A stretch of DNA of 64,000 nt from Halichondria panicea. Taxonomy: Eukaryota > Porifera > Demospongiae > Suberitida > Halichondriidae. A program made the position numbers and the translations under genes. The stretch spans positions 4,035,047-4,099,046 of the forward strand of contig NC_087388.1 of assembly GCF_963675165.1 (NCBI RefSeq). Direction: 5' to 3'. Every line of letters begins with the position of its first letter. Positions within the stretch are counted from its first letter, which is position 1. Below are positions 56,701-64,000 of this stretch, piece by piece. The notes beneath the pieces are model-generated. The model searched no databases. It saw nothing but the letters and a program-made list of their open reading frames with translations, and had not been told where the DNA came from.

Positions 56701-59700
56701 ATCCATCTGTAAGAGTGAATGATCACACTTTTCAATGTCATCGGGACAAGTTTGGTCTATAATACTTCTGAGGATCTGTAAAAAGCTCTTGACTGTCGTG
56801 TTCAAGGAGTAATTTCCCTGTGACGTTTTATCAATAAGAGATACAATTTTTTCTAGAGCTGTTATGTTCAAACCGTCTTCATTTACTCGCTGAAAAAAGT
56901 CATTAATATTGGTATCGGCTTCAAAGGAGTGGAAATAGCGTTGTAGAGCATTAAACAACCAAGACAAAAGATTGAGAATTTCATCTGGAAACTTTGATAC
57001 AATCCTTTTTGAGCTGGTGGCACACACAGACATTGCTGCTGTCAGTGTAGGTGCACTAGGAAATGCCTGAAATGCTGCATAAGCATCTTCAAACCGAACA
57101 CCAGGTACTGAAATCTGTGACTGTAAATCAGGCACTTGTATGCCAGTGGTGCTCTGGAAATATTGAGCTAGATTTACAAACATTGTGCTGATTATAGTAT
57201 ACACGGGAGAGGGCATAGTTTTTAATTTAGCTAACAAATCAGTGAATGCCTTTTGATTGTGCTGACAGTTGATTGGTAATGGGTGGATTTTTTCGATTAG
57301 AGATTGACTCGCTGCCACACAAGGTACCTTCTCAGAACCCTCTCTAATTTGCTTATCATCACAAAGCATTCGAAGTATGTCGCAAACCTGTACATAGAAT
57401 GCCCTAAGCCCATCCACTACTGTTTCTGAGCTAAGATGCTCAATGTAGCTATCATGTGATTCGGTGAAGCGTTTTAGGTGATATAAATGAATACTTGACA
57501 ACAGTTTGAAGAATTTCTTGGAGGATGGGATTTTGTTGAAATTATCGATGGCTTGTTTCACCTTCAATGATGCTGCATTGCAGAATGGCCTTGTGCTAAT
57601 CCAAGAAGCATCCAAAGGCAAAATGAGTAGATTTTCGCCAAGTAAGATTTTTTGGATGGTACTAAGTTCGTCACAAGATGTAGCCGTGATAACATCGTTA
57701 ACACATTGAGCATAGAACTTCTGAACATACTGAAATTGTTGAGTTTGATAATACTTTCCACCAACCACCAAATACGTCTTTCTGATTGCAATTAACAGTT
57801 TCAGTTTCCAAATACAGCATAGTTGTTCTTTGCAGCATGGAACAGACTTAGGTCCATAGTTGGTTCGTATCCAAGTCGCCATTTGAGAGTAGAGCATATT
57901 ATCACGTGGAATTGCTTGAATTTGGTTATTTTCAACCTCAACATCGTTCAATAAGGCCAGTAGTGACTTATCGTGGATTGATCGTCCTGAATAAGAGCCA
58001 ACATGGTAATACTGATATCGGTCACTACCTTGTTTGAGAATACGAAAGTAATCAGTAGCTTTGTGTGTTCTCATCAAGCTGGGGGGTCCATTTGAAATGA
58101 AAATTTCTCTTTCTGATATTTTCAACATTATCTCGTTTACAACAATGTCACTGCTGTCGCCAGACAAAAGTACCTCCACAGATAGGAGGCTTAAATACTT
58201 TCCTGCACAGGTCTTTAGTGAAGACAGATCAAGAATCGCTTTTGGGCTGTCCGTTTTTGCACCAAGATAACCCAATGTTTTATAGTGGCTTCTTTCCTCC
58301 ACATCTTTCATTAGTTGAGCTCGTTCTCGTCGCCTTTCTGTTGTAGTTTGCTGTTGCATACTCCTCTGTAGAGATGCAGATTGACTGTGAATGCGAGTGA
58401 TCCAAGCTTCACTGTTATTTCTTATCATCTCACTGTGTTTTATGACGGTGAAATTTTCTTCCACGGGTTCTCCGATTTTTTTTGCGAATGCACTCATGAA
58501 ACTGGCATGAGATTTAGCATTCCAATGTTGCAGAGATTGTCGACACTGTTCCTGCATAGAATGGAAGCAAGCACACTTATCAATCGCTTTGTTTTCGTTA
58601 GCTACAGCGTGATTCACTTTAACTTGACATTTTCTCCCGTCTTTATTCTTCCCTCTCCCACTACTACTAAAATCAGGGTGACTTCCAGCCTTCTCTGCAT
58701 ATGGTAGTGAAGTTCCATCCTCCTCGTAACATGCTCCAGACCCACGAAGTTTCGGAATAGCGGAGTGTGTTAATTCTCCCACGATAGTTGTTGTTTTCCT
58801 GCAATCTTTTCCGCTGAAGAAATTCCCCCACGTACCCCAGAAACCAGCATGTTTTGCATACGCTCCGTTGTCTTTGCCATGTCTTGTATGCTTTCCACCT
58901 TTACCCGACAGGCCTGGAATGCCTGACATTCCATCTTCGATTTTCTCTCGACTTTCTTGACAATTTTCATTGTTTTCAAGATCAATTAATTGAATTTTAC
59001 CGCTGATTCCTGATTTTCCAGGAGCTCCACCCATTCCAGCATCACCCCCTTGGCCTCCGTTTTCACCAAACGTTCCATAGTTAATAATAACTCTAGATTT
59101 ACAGGAATAATAGCCCCAGCCACTTTCAAATTTGGGATCATACCCGTCACGTCCTTCAGAGGAGGGGGACCAACCAGTTCCGCCATTGCCTCCATTTTGA
59201 CCATTCTCCCCTCGACTTCCATTGGCGGAAAGATTCCAATCATCGCGGCATAAGCTGCCACTAACCAACAAGATGTGACCACCAGGGTTTCCATAGCGAC
59301 CATTGTTCCCATCAATACCTGGCTTTCCGTCGTGGTTACTGTACTGGTTACCAGCCTCCCCAGATAAGGCAGTGTCTGGGAAATCATTATCTAATATAGA
59401 CAGTCCATCAGTGTTGATACTGACGCCATCCTTGTCTGTGGAAGAAGTTTTCGGTGAAATACAAGCAAAACTAATCCCTGGAAGTGTTATGTTGGCATCA
59501 GCATATACGACTGAGTCAGCAAAAAATCTAAGATGATCTCCTGGTTTTAGTCCCATTGAGTTTTTTTCCAGCCATTCTTTAAGGGATGCATTTGCTCCTG
59601 CAAAACTTCCAGCTACAAATTTCACGTTGAAGATTCGATAGTCATCCTCATGCTCATAAGAAGTAGTGTAGCGCTGTAGCATGGGCGAAAGCAGCGCACA

Positions 59701-60618
59701 TAAATGGTTTAGATACTCTTGCAAGTATGAATAGTGGCTTTTGTTTGAGTTAAGACACTCGTCCACTTGTATTCTAGTATCTAGTGAGATCAATTCTGGA
59801 TCGATGAATGACACTATTGTTCGGTATAATGAAATCTGTGATTGGTAAAGCTGATTTTTCTCACTTGTGTATTTGCTTGACTCTCCGTTACACTTTTTGT
59901 ATTGTTTATTGAGATCTTGTATCCGTTCGATAAAATCTTCAATTTTTTGCTGTTGGTTTTCTTCCAGTTGCTTTTGAAGGAAGCTATATGAAATTGTAGC
60001 TTGGTGTACATCTGTTTCGATTTGCTCCAACACTTCCATCACTCTGACACGAGAATCAATGAGATACAAGCAGAATGCTGTTACGCAATCAATGACCACC
60101 CTGTGAAAATCATCTGTGTCAAATATATCCTTCTTTTCCTTGAATAATTCTGATAAAGATCTGAGGAATTGACCGACAAGTTCTTTTGGAGAAGATTCAA
60201 AGTGTGCCGAGAAAAAGTCTAGAAATGTTTGCTCACTCGAACATTTCCCAATAATTTCAAAGTCATCTAGCAAGATAACCCGCATAGCTGTATCATCACC
60301 ATCTTCTTTGCTTTCAATATCGTCTTGGGATTGATTCAGATTACCAAAAAGTTGATTCTCAGACAAATGCCCATATCGATACTCCAAGAGCTGGTGAAAC
60401 AGATCACGGAATTCTAAGAGTGGACCATCTGCTGCAATTCCTTTGTCCAAGTTGAACACATCAATATCATCACCAGAGTCTCCAATAATCAAATCATCAG
60501 GTCTCAAAAAATGAAAGCGATCATTATAAGAAGTACTAGGTGACAAAACAGGTGGTTGCTTTGGAGATGATGGAAGCTTTGTGTTATACCCAGCCAAGCA
60601 AGTTTCCAGGAAAATTAC
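47752..60618 (-). CDS. Giant protein with SecA-like DEAD ATPase core
   Basis: One uninterrupted exon of ~4,290 codons. Numbering from the first listed codon (60597): coiled coil ~185-260; a collagen-like Gly-rich module ~415-560 (GKPGIDGNNG, GDAGMGGAPGKSG); a long helical region ~600-2400 without recognised domains; a SecA-type motor ~2420-2900 with VKTGEGKT (Walker A, ~2437), LLVDEVDSM (Walker B/DEVD, ~2546), GLTGTLG, PTNRVKR, ATNKGGRGTDI (~2846) and FGRAARAGQAGSG (~2885). These match SecA motifs GEGKT, DEVDS, GMTGT, ATNMAGRGTDI and GRSGRQGD. Then come more helical sequence, a hydrophobic Gly/Ala-rich segment ~3549-3640 (GLAQVIAGAALVVFTAGVGA, FSWKDWAIQKAISIAITVAT), a basic linker with GGNPG repeats ~4030, and a Cys/Tyr-containing C-terminal domain I cannot assign. 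No ATG starts the exon: an in-frame TAG ending in a splice-like AG precedes codon GTA at 60618, so a 5' exon is needed. ATPase activity is likely. Protein translocation is not implied. Confidence 0.85.
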   Translation of the reverse strand, partial: VIFLETCLAGYNTKLPSSPKQPPVLSPSTSYNDRFHFLRPDDLIIGDSGDDIDVFNLDKGIAADGPLLEFRDLFHQLLEYRYGHLSENQLFGNLNQSQDDIESKEDGDDTAMRVILLDDFEIIGKCSSEQTFLDFFSAHFESSPKELVGQFLRSLSELFKEKKDIFDTDDFHRVVIDCVTAFCLYLIDSRVRVMEVLEQIETDVHQATISYSFLQKQLEENQQQKIEDFIERIQDLNKQYKKCNGESSKYTSEKNQLYQSQISLYRTIVSFIDPELISLDTRIQVDECLNSNKSHYSYLQEYLNHLCALLSPMLQRYTTSYEHEDDYRIFNVKFVAGSFAGANASLKEWLEKNSMGLKPGDHLRFFADSVVYADANITLPGISFACISPKTSSTDKDGVSINTDGLSILDNDFPDTALSGEAGNQYSNHDGKPGIDGNNGRYGNPGGHILLVSGSLCRDDWNLSANGSRGENGQNGGNGGTGWSPSSEGRDGYDPKFESGWGYYSCKSRVIINYGTFGENGGQGGDAGMGGAPGKSGISGKIQLIDLENNENCQESREKIEDGMSGIPGLSGKGGKHTRHGKDNGAYAKHAGFWGTWGNFFSGKDCRKTTTIVGELTHSAIPKLRGSGACYEEDGTSLPYAEKAGSHPDFSSSGRGKNKDGRKCQVKVNHAVANENKAIDKCACFHSMQEQCRQSLQHWNAKSHASFMSAFAKKIGEPVEENFTVIKHSEMIRNNSEAWITRIHSQSASLQRSMQQQTTTERRRERAQLMKDVEERSHYKTLGYLGAKTDSPKAILDLSSLKTCAGKYLSLLSVEVLLSGDSSDIVVNEIMLKISEREIFISNGPPSLMRTHKATDYFRILKQGSDRYQYYHVGSYSGRSIHDKSLLALLNDVEVENNQIQAIPRDNMLYSQMATWIRTNYGPKSVPCCKEQLCCIWKLKLLIAIRKTYLVVGGKYYQTQQFQYVQKFYAQCVNDVITATSCDELSTIQKILLGENLLILPLDASWISTRPFCNAASLKVKQAIDNFNKIPSSKKFFKLLSSIHLYHLKRFTESHDSYIEHLSSETVVDGLRAFYVQVCDILRMLCDDKQIREGSEKVPCVAASQSLIEKIHPLPINCQHNQKAFTDLLAKLKTMPSPVYTIISTMFVNLAQYFQSTTGIQVPDLQSQISVPGVRFEDAYAAFQAFPSAPTLTAAMSVCATSSKRIVSKFPDEILNLLSWLFNALQRYFHSFEADTNINDFFQRVNEDGLNITALEKIVSLIDKTSQGNYSLNTTVKSFLQILRSIIDQTCPDDIEKCDHSLLQMDVSMSVLNLELFCVQLKKERSTCTTDSIRTRADNFRNVFRVLGHYPLSQPSPLLKYWVLCIQKRLQTISDEKGRAIATSEVLVELSCTLKQGVSQLQLMQKLLDIKELVCTSTNLEYFSLLYNLERTEMCKQFLLHKLSLSDRFEPSSCLSTLVKWIYPDLSIQTERKVHVVLERLPPQHKVVFQTQEPNEEDNIDCHTLVLYPSSGQWESCTLSINQPHSLQYREVSDDTIANALRRNMTELLEKEGEQIILNQEEAACLLGRLGYENEFHTHFKVDFCGQVLVDEHSANVCIECIDLRTCLCEQICIEDVKNKLMDEHLKDKVVIIQCLCRDKALEIVKTLEVLELTEDDISQIQSSVAACVIKHPSKPAIVYNIEKCESIVDTEFTYSLPLVTNTNENPIKNLLLVSNLLNKYDQLYQASLPTSQLNTALKAAIQDSPTVLYDKDVPKLVRLIRQQFVKECVNSLPCDLQCFQMMKQLLEEILLPACESIVVEDVYLLGMESYLQFLLIEGRKRKHKGHVNIDDTYLQLWENVLKVDNFSVHTAKCLCSAFAYLRESENVNNYLTFESAHPRFQMYSNISEGLKIIIEKSPNLNKPLSSETEQLLNRIPNFTKYHRIEVFLEVIKDMEEDEQNLYTLMSMIRSIEDLHEEFLKIECVVNCSLSNESCLENILYSPEFYSHVSIILLSWVSKRLHEIIEFFQVILSDKFFRHDSRRELVLHAFCSCLVSKSETAFQQYAWETIHDLLLIGAVLTKLLQAELLENLPLTNQSDCTDLLSNLLTIIQVIKVTPDLLPVVSILRQVPSGQWLSNLLAFNFVRVCTDHFKSNCIYLHDKLMCIDTKLLQILYNVFTNDQYHKADPNSTVGILTLAQLITIIEWLPFVEVCSEVSTSLCNTSMPLWEKELAVIHFKQYIDHWADITKADKQKTMYLMNRVRLEAGIPHLELMSLLYTMRSKYISSGAKDNGFLMTLFEDLYYKRVTLQEISSIIVDCDYLDWLPALREIESNKRSSKPHRVSEIIDLIEYQMKSGDFAISPRELEQFKGEAVETIDCIEHCSKQPLPSKQQLRDFFKTLQKCISVDEKDEWLKKHRVQFVVHIVLAWMLATSTTSIQVPYNTQIVSLLLFLQTSNKGLLQQVKTGEGKTLIVGMLAAAKALLGCKVDVVSSNRDLAKDGRDKCEKFFDILGLVAAVNCGEDDDTNQQAYNSHIVYGEVGSFQRDVLTEENNPGGTNFSARYLNSERNCLLVDEVDSMFLDKGRHMLYLSHESPALKHLESLFVTIWCSILNLNPQSENRDTSFETILNELADHLIALIENETISVPEYLKGFCRHKMKAWVRSAYQARLMDANDQFILDHKREEQSDSRHIFPIDKQTGTEQYNMKWSNGLSQFLELKYRLPLSTESLKAVFISNKRFFKKYNEQLYGLTGTLGSVSSRRLLETVYTIRTVELPTNRVKRYSQAKSHCASNEEEWFKQIQTEISSKTASQPILVICENIRQLQLLKNYLLTHAVVAEEHIIDYARDGDDIENVFKQGGAQPGQVVLATNKGGRGTDIIIKEEQVPKGLHVILSFLPENTRIEEQAFGRAARAGQAGSGCLVVPIDYREYQDEIETFGSLETATEVIVEMEKIKRDQAETDRLGVLLSEGLPKLDLEEKMYLLFQEYRKAFASAVNVSSAKLFNIAIMKLEECKRACITIVTDRWAYWLDSMRTQIQAADTQDKRQQVQDLFNKEFRYEELSVPSTASDSPFFTIPEDYIQLGQAFLKEIQKPEKRSFKNNKKEMYSAAQTCFERAILKGDITGLPAMAACYCFVKLNHKATVENKKRVCHFLKIARSHLNELRRSWMSNGEIGRLLSDLLDVSQHVDCSENRYLQQTEEKIKVIGLHLNIIETLLGGTVDESSFVKESTLTSENITEKQSGEIYGKLVAHGFIYHHKVRKCWKKGDKLKHLLNKEVDPHIADHLMSLVPTSTSIIESDISKFIFSSEDLWSVLSPLMGQTEEVVVIEVKQVEAKLTSDEHNENWKKFVNQFKSQETDCQIVLPSHDPTLQKQEYINLISHLKDNCLVVETRRGLLIETACECILTLELGVYKDIEISRDGGHLKLRAFLAEVLKHCCENESRYLYEHMLPYGKKSLEAKKIHVFLQEYGILKSGQLAVTTKYGIKDEELRSLAEKALGKEYTEAQTSFILNVLQGLQGEVCKFERDMKVSFVDFSELDPRPDEIPQALEFFTTWHMDNFLTVEQADKGWCWDWNAFACAMIGLAQVIAGAALVVFTAGVGASIGAGLIAEGINDMMYATMAGLTGTFSWKDWAIQKAISIAITVATAGIGFLASGGSTAAKLGSPSTLAAFGKVMAKAAGQFAVSAVTGIISDIVLAEAQQQIVAGVVEFIQKNILSKMRDELHKRVTRLYDVADTDDAFHEKCQDIQKHLVKALQQLLPDHVDRIVSEISTCLSNSFDTLAANLSRSNSKWAKVAGNAAKAVRIAKIIYSAVKKVVKVGHLVSAVVKVLDCKSNKTQDTAEHSGQRRHSNSERQKGSRSGSGRPNHLVGRNNTPTVLQDCPEPLNTTDRNVLPARESLIESELADIERAYIEPIEKKLQSTLNKGVEKVVKKGVKTVGKASKKAVSKCVKKTFGKSPSQVVKNLSQNNIRPELADVTVPATLSQQQPLPAEEDEILKDHQKQRDTFKESICDPSNHQTVMMQAPAQPVTSSHGSIGSNENGQQAAPHQSHRTGGNPGNSADQRVRLLGGNPGGENPGNSAGQGVKKRSRKKAHDMLPETYDEYQEDNILYRQYKQRNGIQVKNETVYNEAGRVVLFRGTITGMEFTNERARTGPIYGMRSEKKLETFHVAPANAGVNAGGRFFSPKCCDPCYYGNAIPSTSEYNKKEWHQERNRKGICKGGIQGKFDVTFKATLSNRSGIDRITSYTATYYQVRDGKRKILENIRMNEDVGSTGIKKAKQIPPSGSRPHTRAHPSSAWYITHSNT

Positions 60619-63600
60619 CTATAAACAAATACATGAAACTATAATTGTTACTAATAAAATCAACCAGTACGTAGCACATGAATCATTACGTAGGAAAAAA
60701 TATTTGCAATATGCACGTAGGATTGGCCACTGAAGCACCAAAAAGTGTGAAAACAAGTAAGCAGGAGAGAGGTCAATCCGTCCCAACATCATTCACATAC
60801 ACATTTTCTACCACAGGCCATTGTGCATGACATATAAACAGTCGAATGTTTACAACGGAAATGTAATTGAAACTTTTCTCTCTCATGCACGACATGCATG
60901 CGCTAAAGCAATACATCATAGAAACTAGGCGACGCCTCAACTAACAATGCAACGAGTATAATTATGCCTGGTGTTTGAACTGCATGGTAGAAGAATATAT
61001 CTGATAAATTTAAGTGCATGCATGCATGGACTAATTCGCATAATTATATAATCTAGACTGTTCATGAAGTTGTGAGGGGGATTGTATAGAAGCGTTGTGT
61101 ATAATTGTGTCACCAGGAGCTTAGAAGCTTTCAAAGGCAGTTTTTTGGGTGTTGTATTATCGTTTGGTCTATCTATAGTACCTTCTACAAGGAGAGGCTG
61201 TGACTACAGTACACATGCATATTATTTATTCCCTCATTTATTAAGTAGCTGGGCATTGTAAAATCAAGCCACTTGGCTTTAGGTTGGTCAGTAATATTTA
61301 TTTTTATCTTTAGTAAGCAGGTTTTGATATCAGAATGTTGTGTACCCATTTAGAAGGTTATAATAAGCACGGTATATAATCAATGTCTCTTTGTATTCAT
61401 TGTTCATTGTATCGGCACAGTATTTTAGGACAGTACATCTCCATCATGATTCTGACTCTATATACTGGAATACTGAAACTATACAGACAGAACTCCTCTC
61501 AAGAAGTTGTCTGCTTTTTACTGCTTGCGGGGGCTCACTAACTATATATTGCTGCTACCTTGTTGTGACAGTTCCCCTATATATCCATTGCTAATACATG
61601 TATGTAGCTCAGTAGCTAGTTTATAACCTAGCTAGAAAGAAACATGGGCTGGAGGAAATAAAGGAAGCGTTGACCGAAACGCGAATCGTCAATGCTTTTT
61701 ACATTGCATTTCCAATCCCCATAAGCTCCCTTCTTATATCTATAATAATGGTCACAGTCACATCCATCTCATAAGTGGCCACGAGGTATTGTGACACTGC
61801 TGTGCACGCGAGGTCATTTTTAGCGATGGAATTGTAAGTCGAGCCTGAGAGGTATTTGCCTCATGAAAGCAATCTGAGCAAGCCAAATGCCATGTTGTAG
61901 TCAACCGGGTGCAGAATGTTCTGGAGATGACTGTATTTGGTCAGTCAGACAAAATGCGATGCAAATGACAATAATTATGGATCTCAGTAGCCTTTCCCTG
62001 CAAAGATATATAACAGTTTGAAGATGAGTGAAATACGTGAAACATTGCTACACCAATCCTGGCCTAATTACAACCACTAGTTGTAATAATAATTATAATA
62101 TACAATATATGACATTCGTGTATAACAGTATGGTTATAAGTTGAATTGTATACAATTATCATATTTACAGCTTGAAGTTGCGTAGTTGTTCATGGGTATT
62201 ACACTCAAACTTTTTTCATCAAAGCTATGAAACAATACTGTAAAAGACTATAATAATTCTTTGTATATTAATGCATGATGTGACTCAACAAACCTTTTTC
62301 CGTAGTACTTGCTCCTCATATTCAGGTAGAGATGGATCTGGACTTGAACCTAGACCTGAATCCTGTTGGAGTTCTGCTTTTCTCCATTGAGTCAGTTTTA
62401 TCTGTATAATTATAGGATGCAAACTTGGCTCATCAATCTGGTTATAGGTTCAAGCTGGTTTCGATGCTGTAATTCCTATATAGTTTGAAGATACTTGAAA
62501 GAGCTCTTTTCTAATTAATAACTCCAGTATCACTAGAAAAAAAAGCCAAAATTTTGTTTGCCAAGTGAATCTTTGCCTATAAATTATAAGTACAGCTAAC
62601 TGATACATAATTATATACTGCATGGGTTCAATCGTAGAGTATTATACAGCACATGGTAGAGCAATTTTTTTGTCTGTATTATGGTTCATGGTGCATGCTC
62701 AGTCAGCAATGATCTCTACCCATCCCTACTTATATCAGAGCTGTATAATATATATGGCCGCTGCAATGGTTGCCTCATAAAACAGTTATCATTCGGCTTT
62801 CCCTGTTTGCTTGTTTCCATGCATTTTGGTGCTTTCTAGGCCTGCATGGCCAATCCTAAAAACTTTTATATCGCAAATGTGTTTGGTCTAGAATCATACA
62901 CAGACCTGAGGCACATGGGGGCCACTGGTTATAGTATAGTCAGTCAGTCATGTGTTACGTTTGTTTGTTTGTTTGTTAGTAAATCTGCTCACCTGCATGC
63001 TAAAGTGCTGCGTTTACAGCACGGATAGCCTCAGGCTCAACATAAGTTAGTTGTGGCAGATCAGTTTTCACATAAAAGCTTTGTTGTCGAATAAAAACGA
63101 GCAAAAACTATAATAAGACTTATTTTAGACAGATCACTAATTGCATTCCATTGTACAGCCACCATCTTGCACACTAGCCTTGTCCCCAGGCTGATTTGAA
63201 GTGTTGTTACTTGGAAGCTTGCTGGCTATAATTATAGAGCCATACCTACTAGTAGATGTGTGCGGCTTTTATTCGAGGTACTTTCTTACACATGCGCACC
63301 ACATGAAACCATGCATGCATATGGAGCTGTGAATTGGTTTACATGAATGTGAAGACTCCATGCAGGCTTCTTTGCTGACTCTATTGTATCAGTGCATGCA
63401 ATGCATGGCCTATATAAGCACGGTAATTATACCGTTTCAAAGCTACCACAGCTTAATTTGTGTATAGGTGTACACCAGTAAAAAAAGAATTTCGCCTTCT
63501 GTTAGTTCCCTGTGGCCGTTAATAATTATCATCATGATACATGATGGTTAACGACCACCTCCAATCAGCAACCATAATATTATAATAATTATGCCATAAA

Positions 63601-64000
63601 ACGACCCAAAACTACATAACTGCAACCTCTCAGGTCTCTCTACTCCGTATAACGAGCAGCTTTCTAGTCCCCAATACCTTTAGCAATGGAAAATAACCTC
63701 GCAGAACAAACAGCCACACCCAGAATTAGCAGAAATTATTAATTGTTGAGATAGCAGTATTTTGTATACAATCATGAAAATTTAGCTGCAGCTAACTTGT
63801 CCCTGTACAGCCTTTAAAGCTTGTATAAGCTAGAGAAGCAGTTATAGCAAGGCTCCAGGATTTATTTGCAGCAGAATTGACTCATAAAGCATAATTATAC
63901 ATGTGATTAAACCTCTCAACCGAGACCGTCTCTCTATAACGACCAAAATATGTCCATTTTATGGAGGTTCCACTGTAGATCTACACTATACAGAATTTAC
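60619..64000. other. Mostly noncoding DNA upstream of the giant gene
   Basis: Apart from the candidate exons around 62294-62401 and 63018-63107, no gene is supported. Open frames are 60-67 codons without motifs. Many ATGCATGC and TAATTATA runs occur. A segment at about 61640-61735 (CGAAACGCGAATCGTCAATG followed by CATTTCCAATCCCC) resembles one end of the GGGATTGGAAA... element family seen at 45889-46424. Confidence 0.35.
62294..62401 (-). CDS. Candidate upstream exon of the giant gene
   Basis: A 108-nt open block between a TTATACAG acceptor and a GTTTGTTG donor encodes 36 residues, including LTQWRKAELQQDSGLGSSPD and LPEYEEQVLRKK. Both ends are phase 0, and the giant exon at 60618 also begins in phase 0, so the two join in frame. 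A weaker 90-nt block further upstream (63107-63018, containing DLPQLTYVEPEAIRA, donor GTAAAC) would also join in phase 0. No ATG-bearing first exon was found, so it may lie beyond the window. The block could instead belong to a different minus-strand gene. Confidence 0.4.

Noticed and set aside
58986-59387. 133-codon minus-strand frame within the giant gene
   Set aside because: Shadow frame of the Gly-rich module; its Val/Met/Glu-rich reading comes from GGN codons read out of phase.
47752-60618. Bacterial contamination as source of the SecA-like gene
   Set aside because: AT-rich flanks, spliced-gene neighbours on the same sequence, an AG acceptor at the 5' edge and no bacterial gene next to it all point to the animal genome.

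Overview
The window looks like nuclear DNA of an early-branching animal, most likely a demosponge. This is inferred from gene content and style, not from a database match. The DNA is AT-rich, introns are short and begin with GT and end with AG, exons are small (57-211 nt), and most intergenic DNA and introns are packed with small inverted-repeat transposon remnants. The metazoan genes include a STARD3 (MENTAL + START) homologue, a tectonin lectin and a TKL-like kinase fused to Kelch repeats.

Layout. 1-6478 is repeat-rich and gene-poor. It holds a 2.0-kb element with ~80-bp terminal inverted repeats and a perfect 9-bp target duplication, which contains Helitron-like coding debris. 6479-8620 (minus) is a kinase-coiled coil-Kelch exon. 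9422-19302 is a direct tandem duplication of a ~5-kb unit. The second copy carries an intact secreted tectonin-repeat lectin (16156-16899, minus). The first copy carries only its decayed remnant. Insertions present in just one copy (a solo LTR, a 590-bp element, a 128-bp MITE) can be read against the empty site in the other. 19303-21872 has no confident gene. 21873-29069 (minus) is an eight-exon START-only gene. 30743-41145 (minus) is a fifteen-exon STARD3 homologue. Their START exons match one for one in size, so one arose from the other by duplication. 41573-44485 (minus) and 45041-47499 (plus) are head-to-head five-exon Xi-class glutathione transferases (glutathionyl-hydroquinone reductases) with identical exon sizes. 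Exons 2 and 3 are far more alike than the rest. 47752-60618 (minus) is a single 12.9-kb open exon encoding about 4,290 residues with a SecA-like DEAD helicase core, a collagen-like glycine-rich module and a C-terminal hydrophobic segment. 60619-64000 holds one or two candidate upstream exons and otherwise noncoding DNA.

Functional themes are lipid transfer at membrane contact sites (the two START genes), thiol redox detoxification (the GST pair, with a repeated Maf/CRE-like motif in the shared promoter), secreted sugar or LPS recognition (tectonin), and an unexplained giant SecA-type ATPase. The giant ATPase is the best candidate for an undescribed system: a bacterial-type motor core inside an enormous intron-poor animal gene, with flanking domains I cannot assign.
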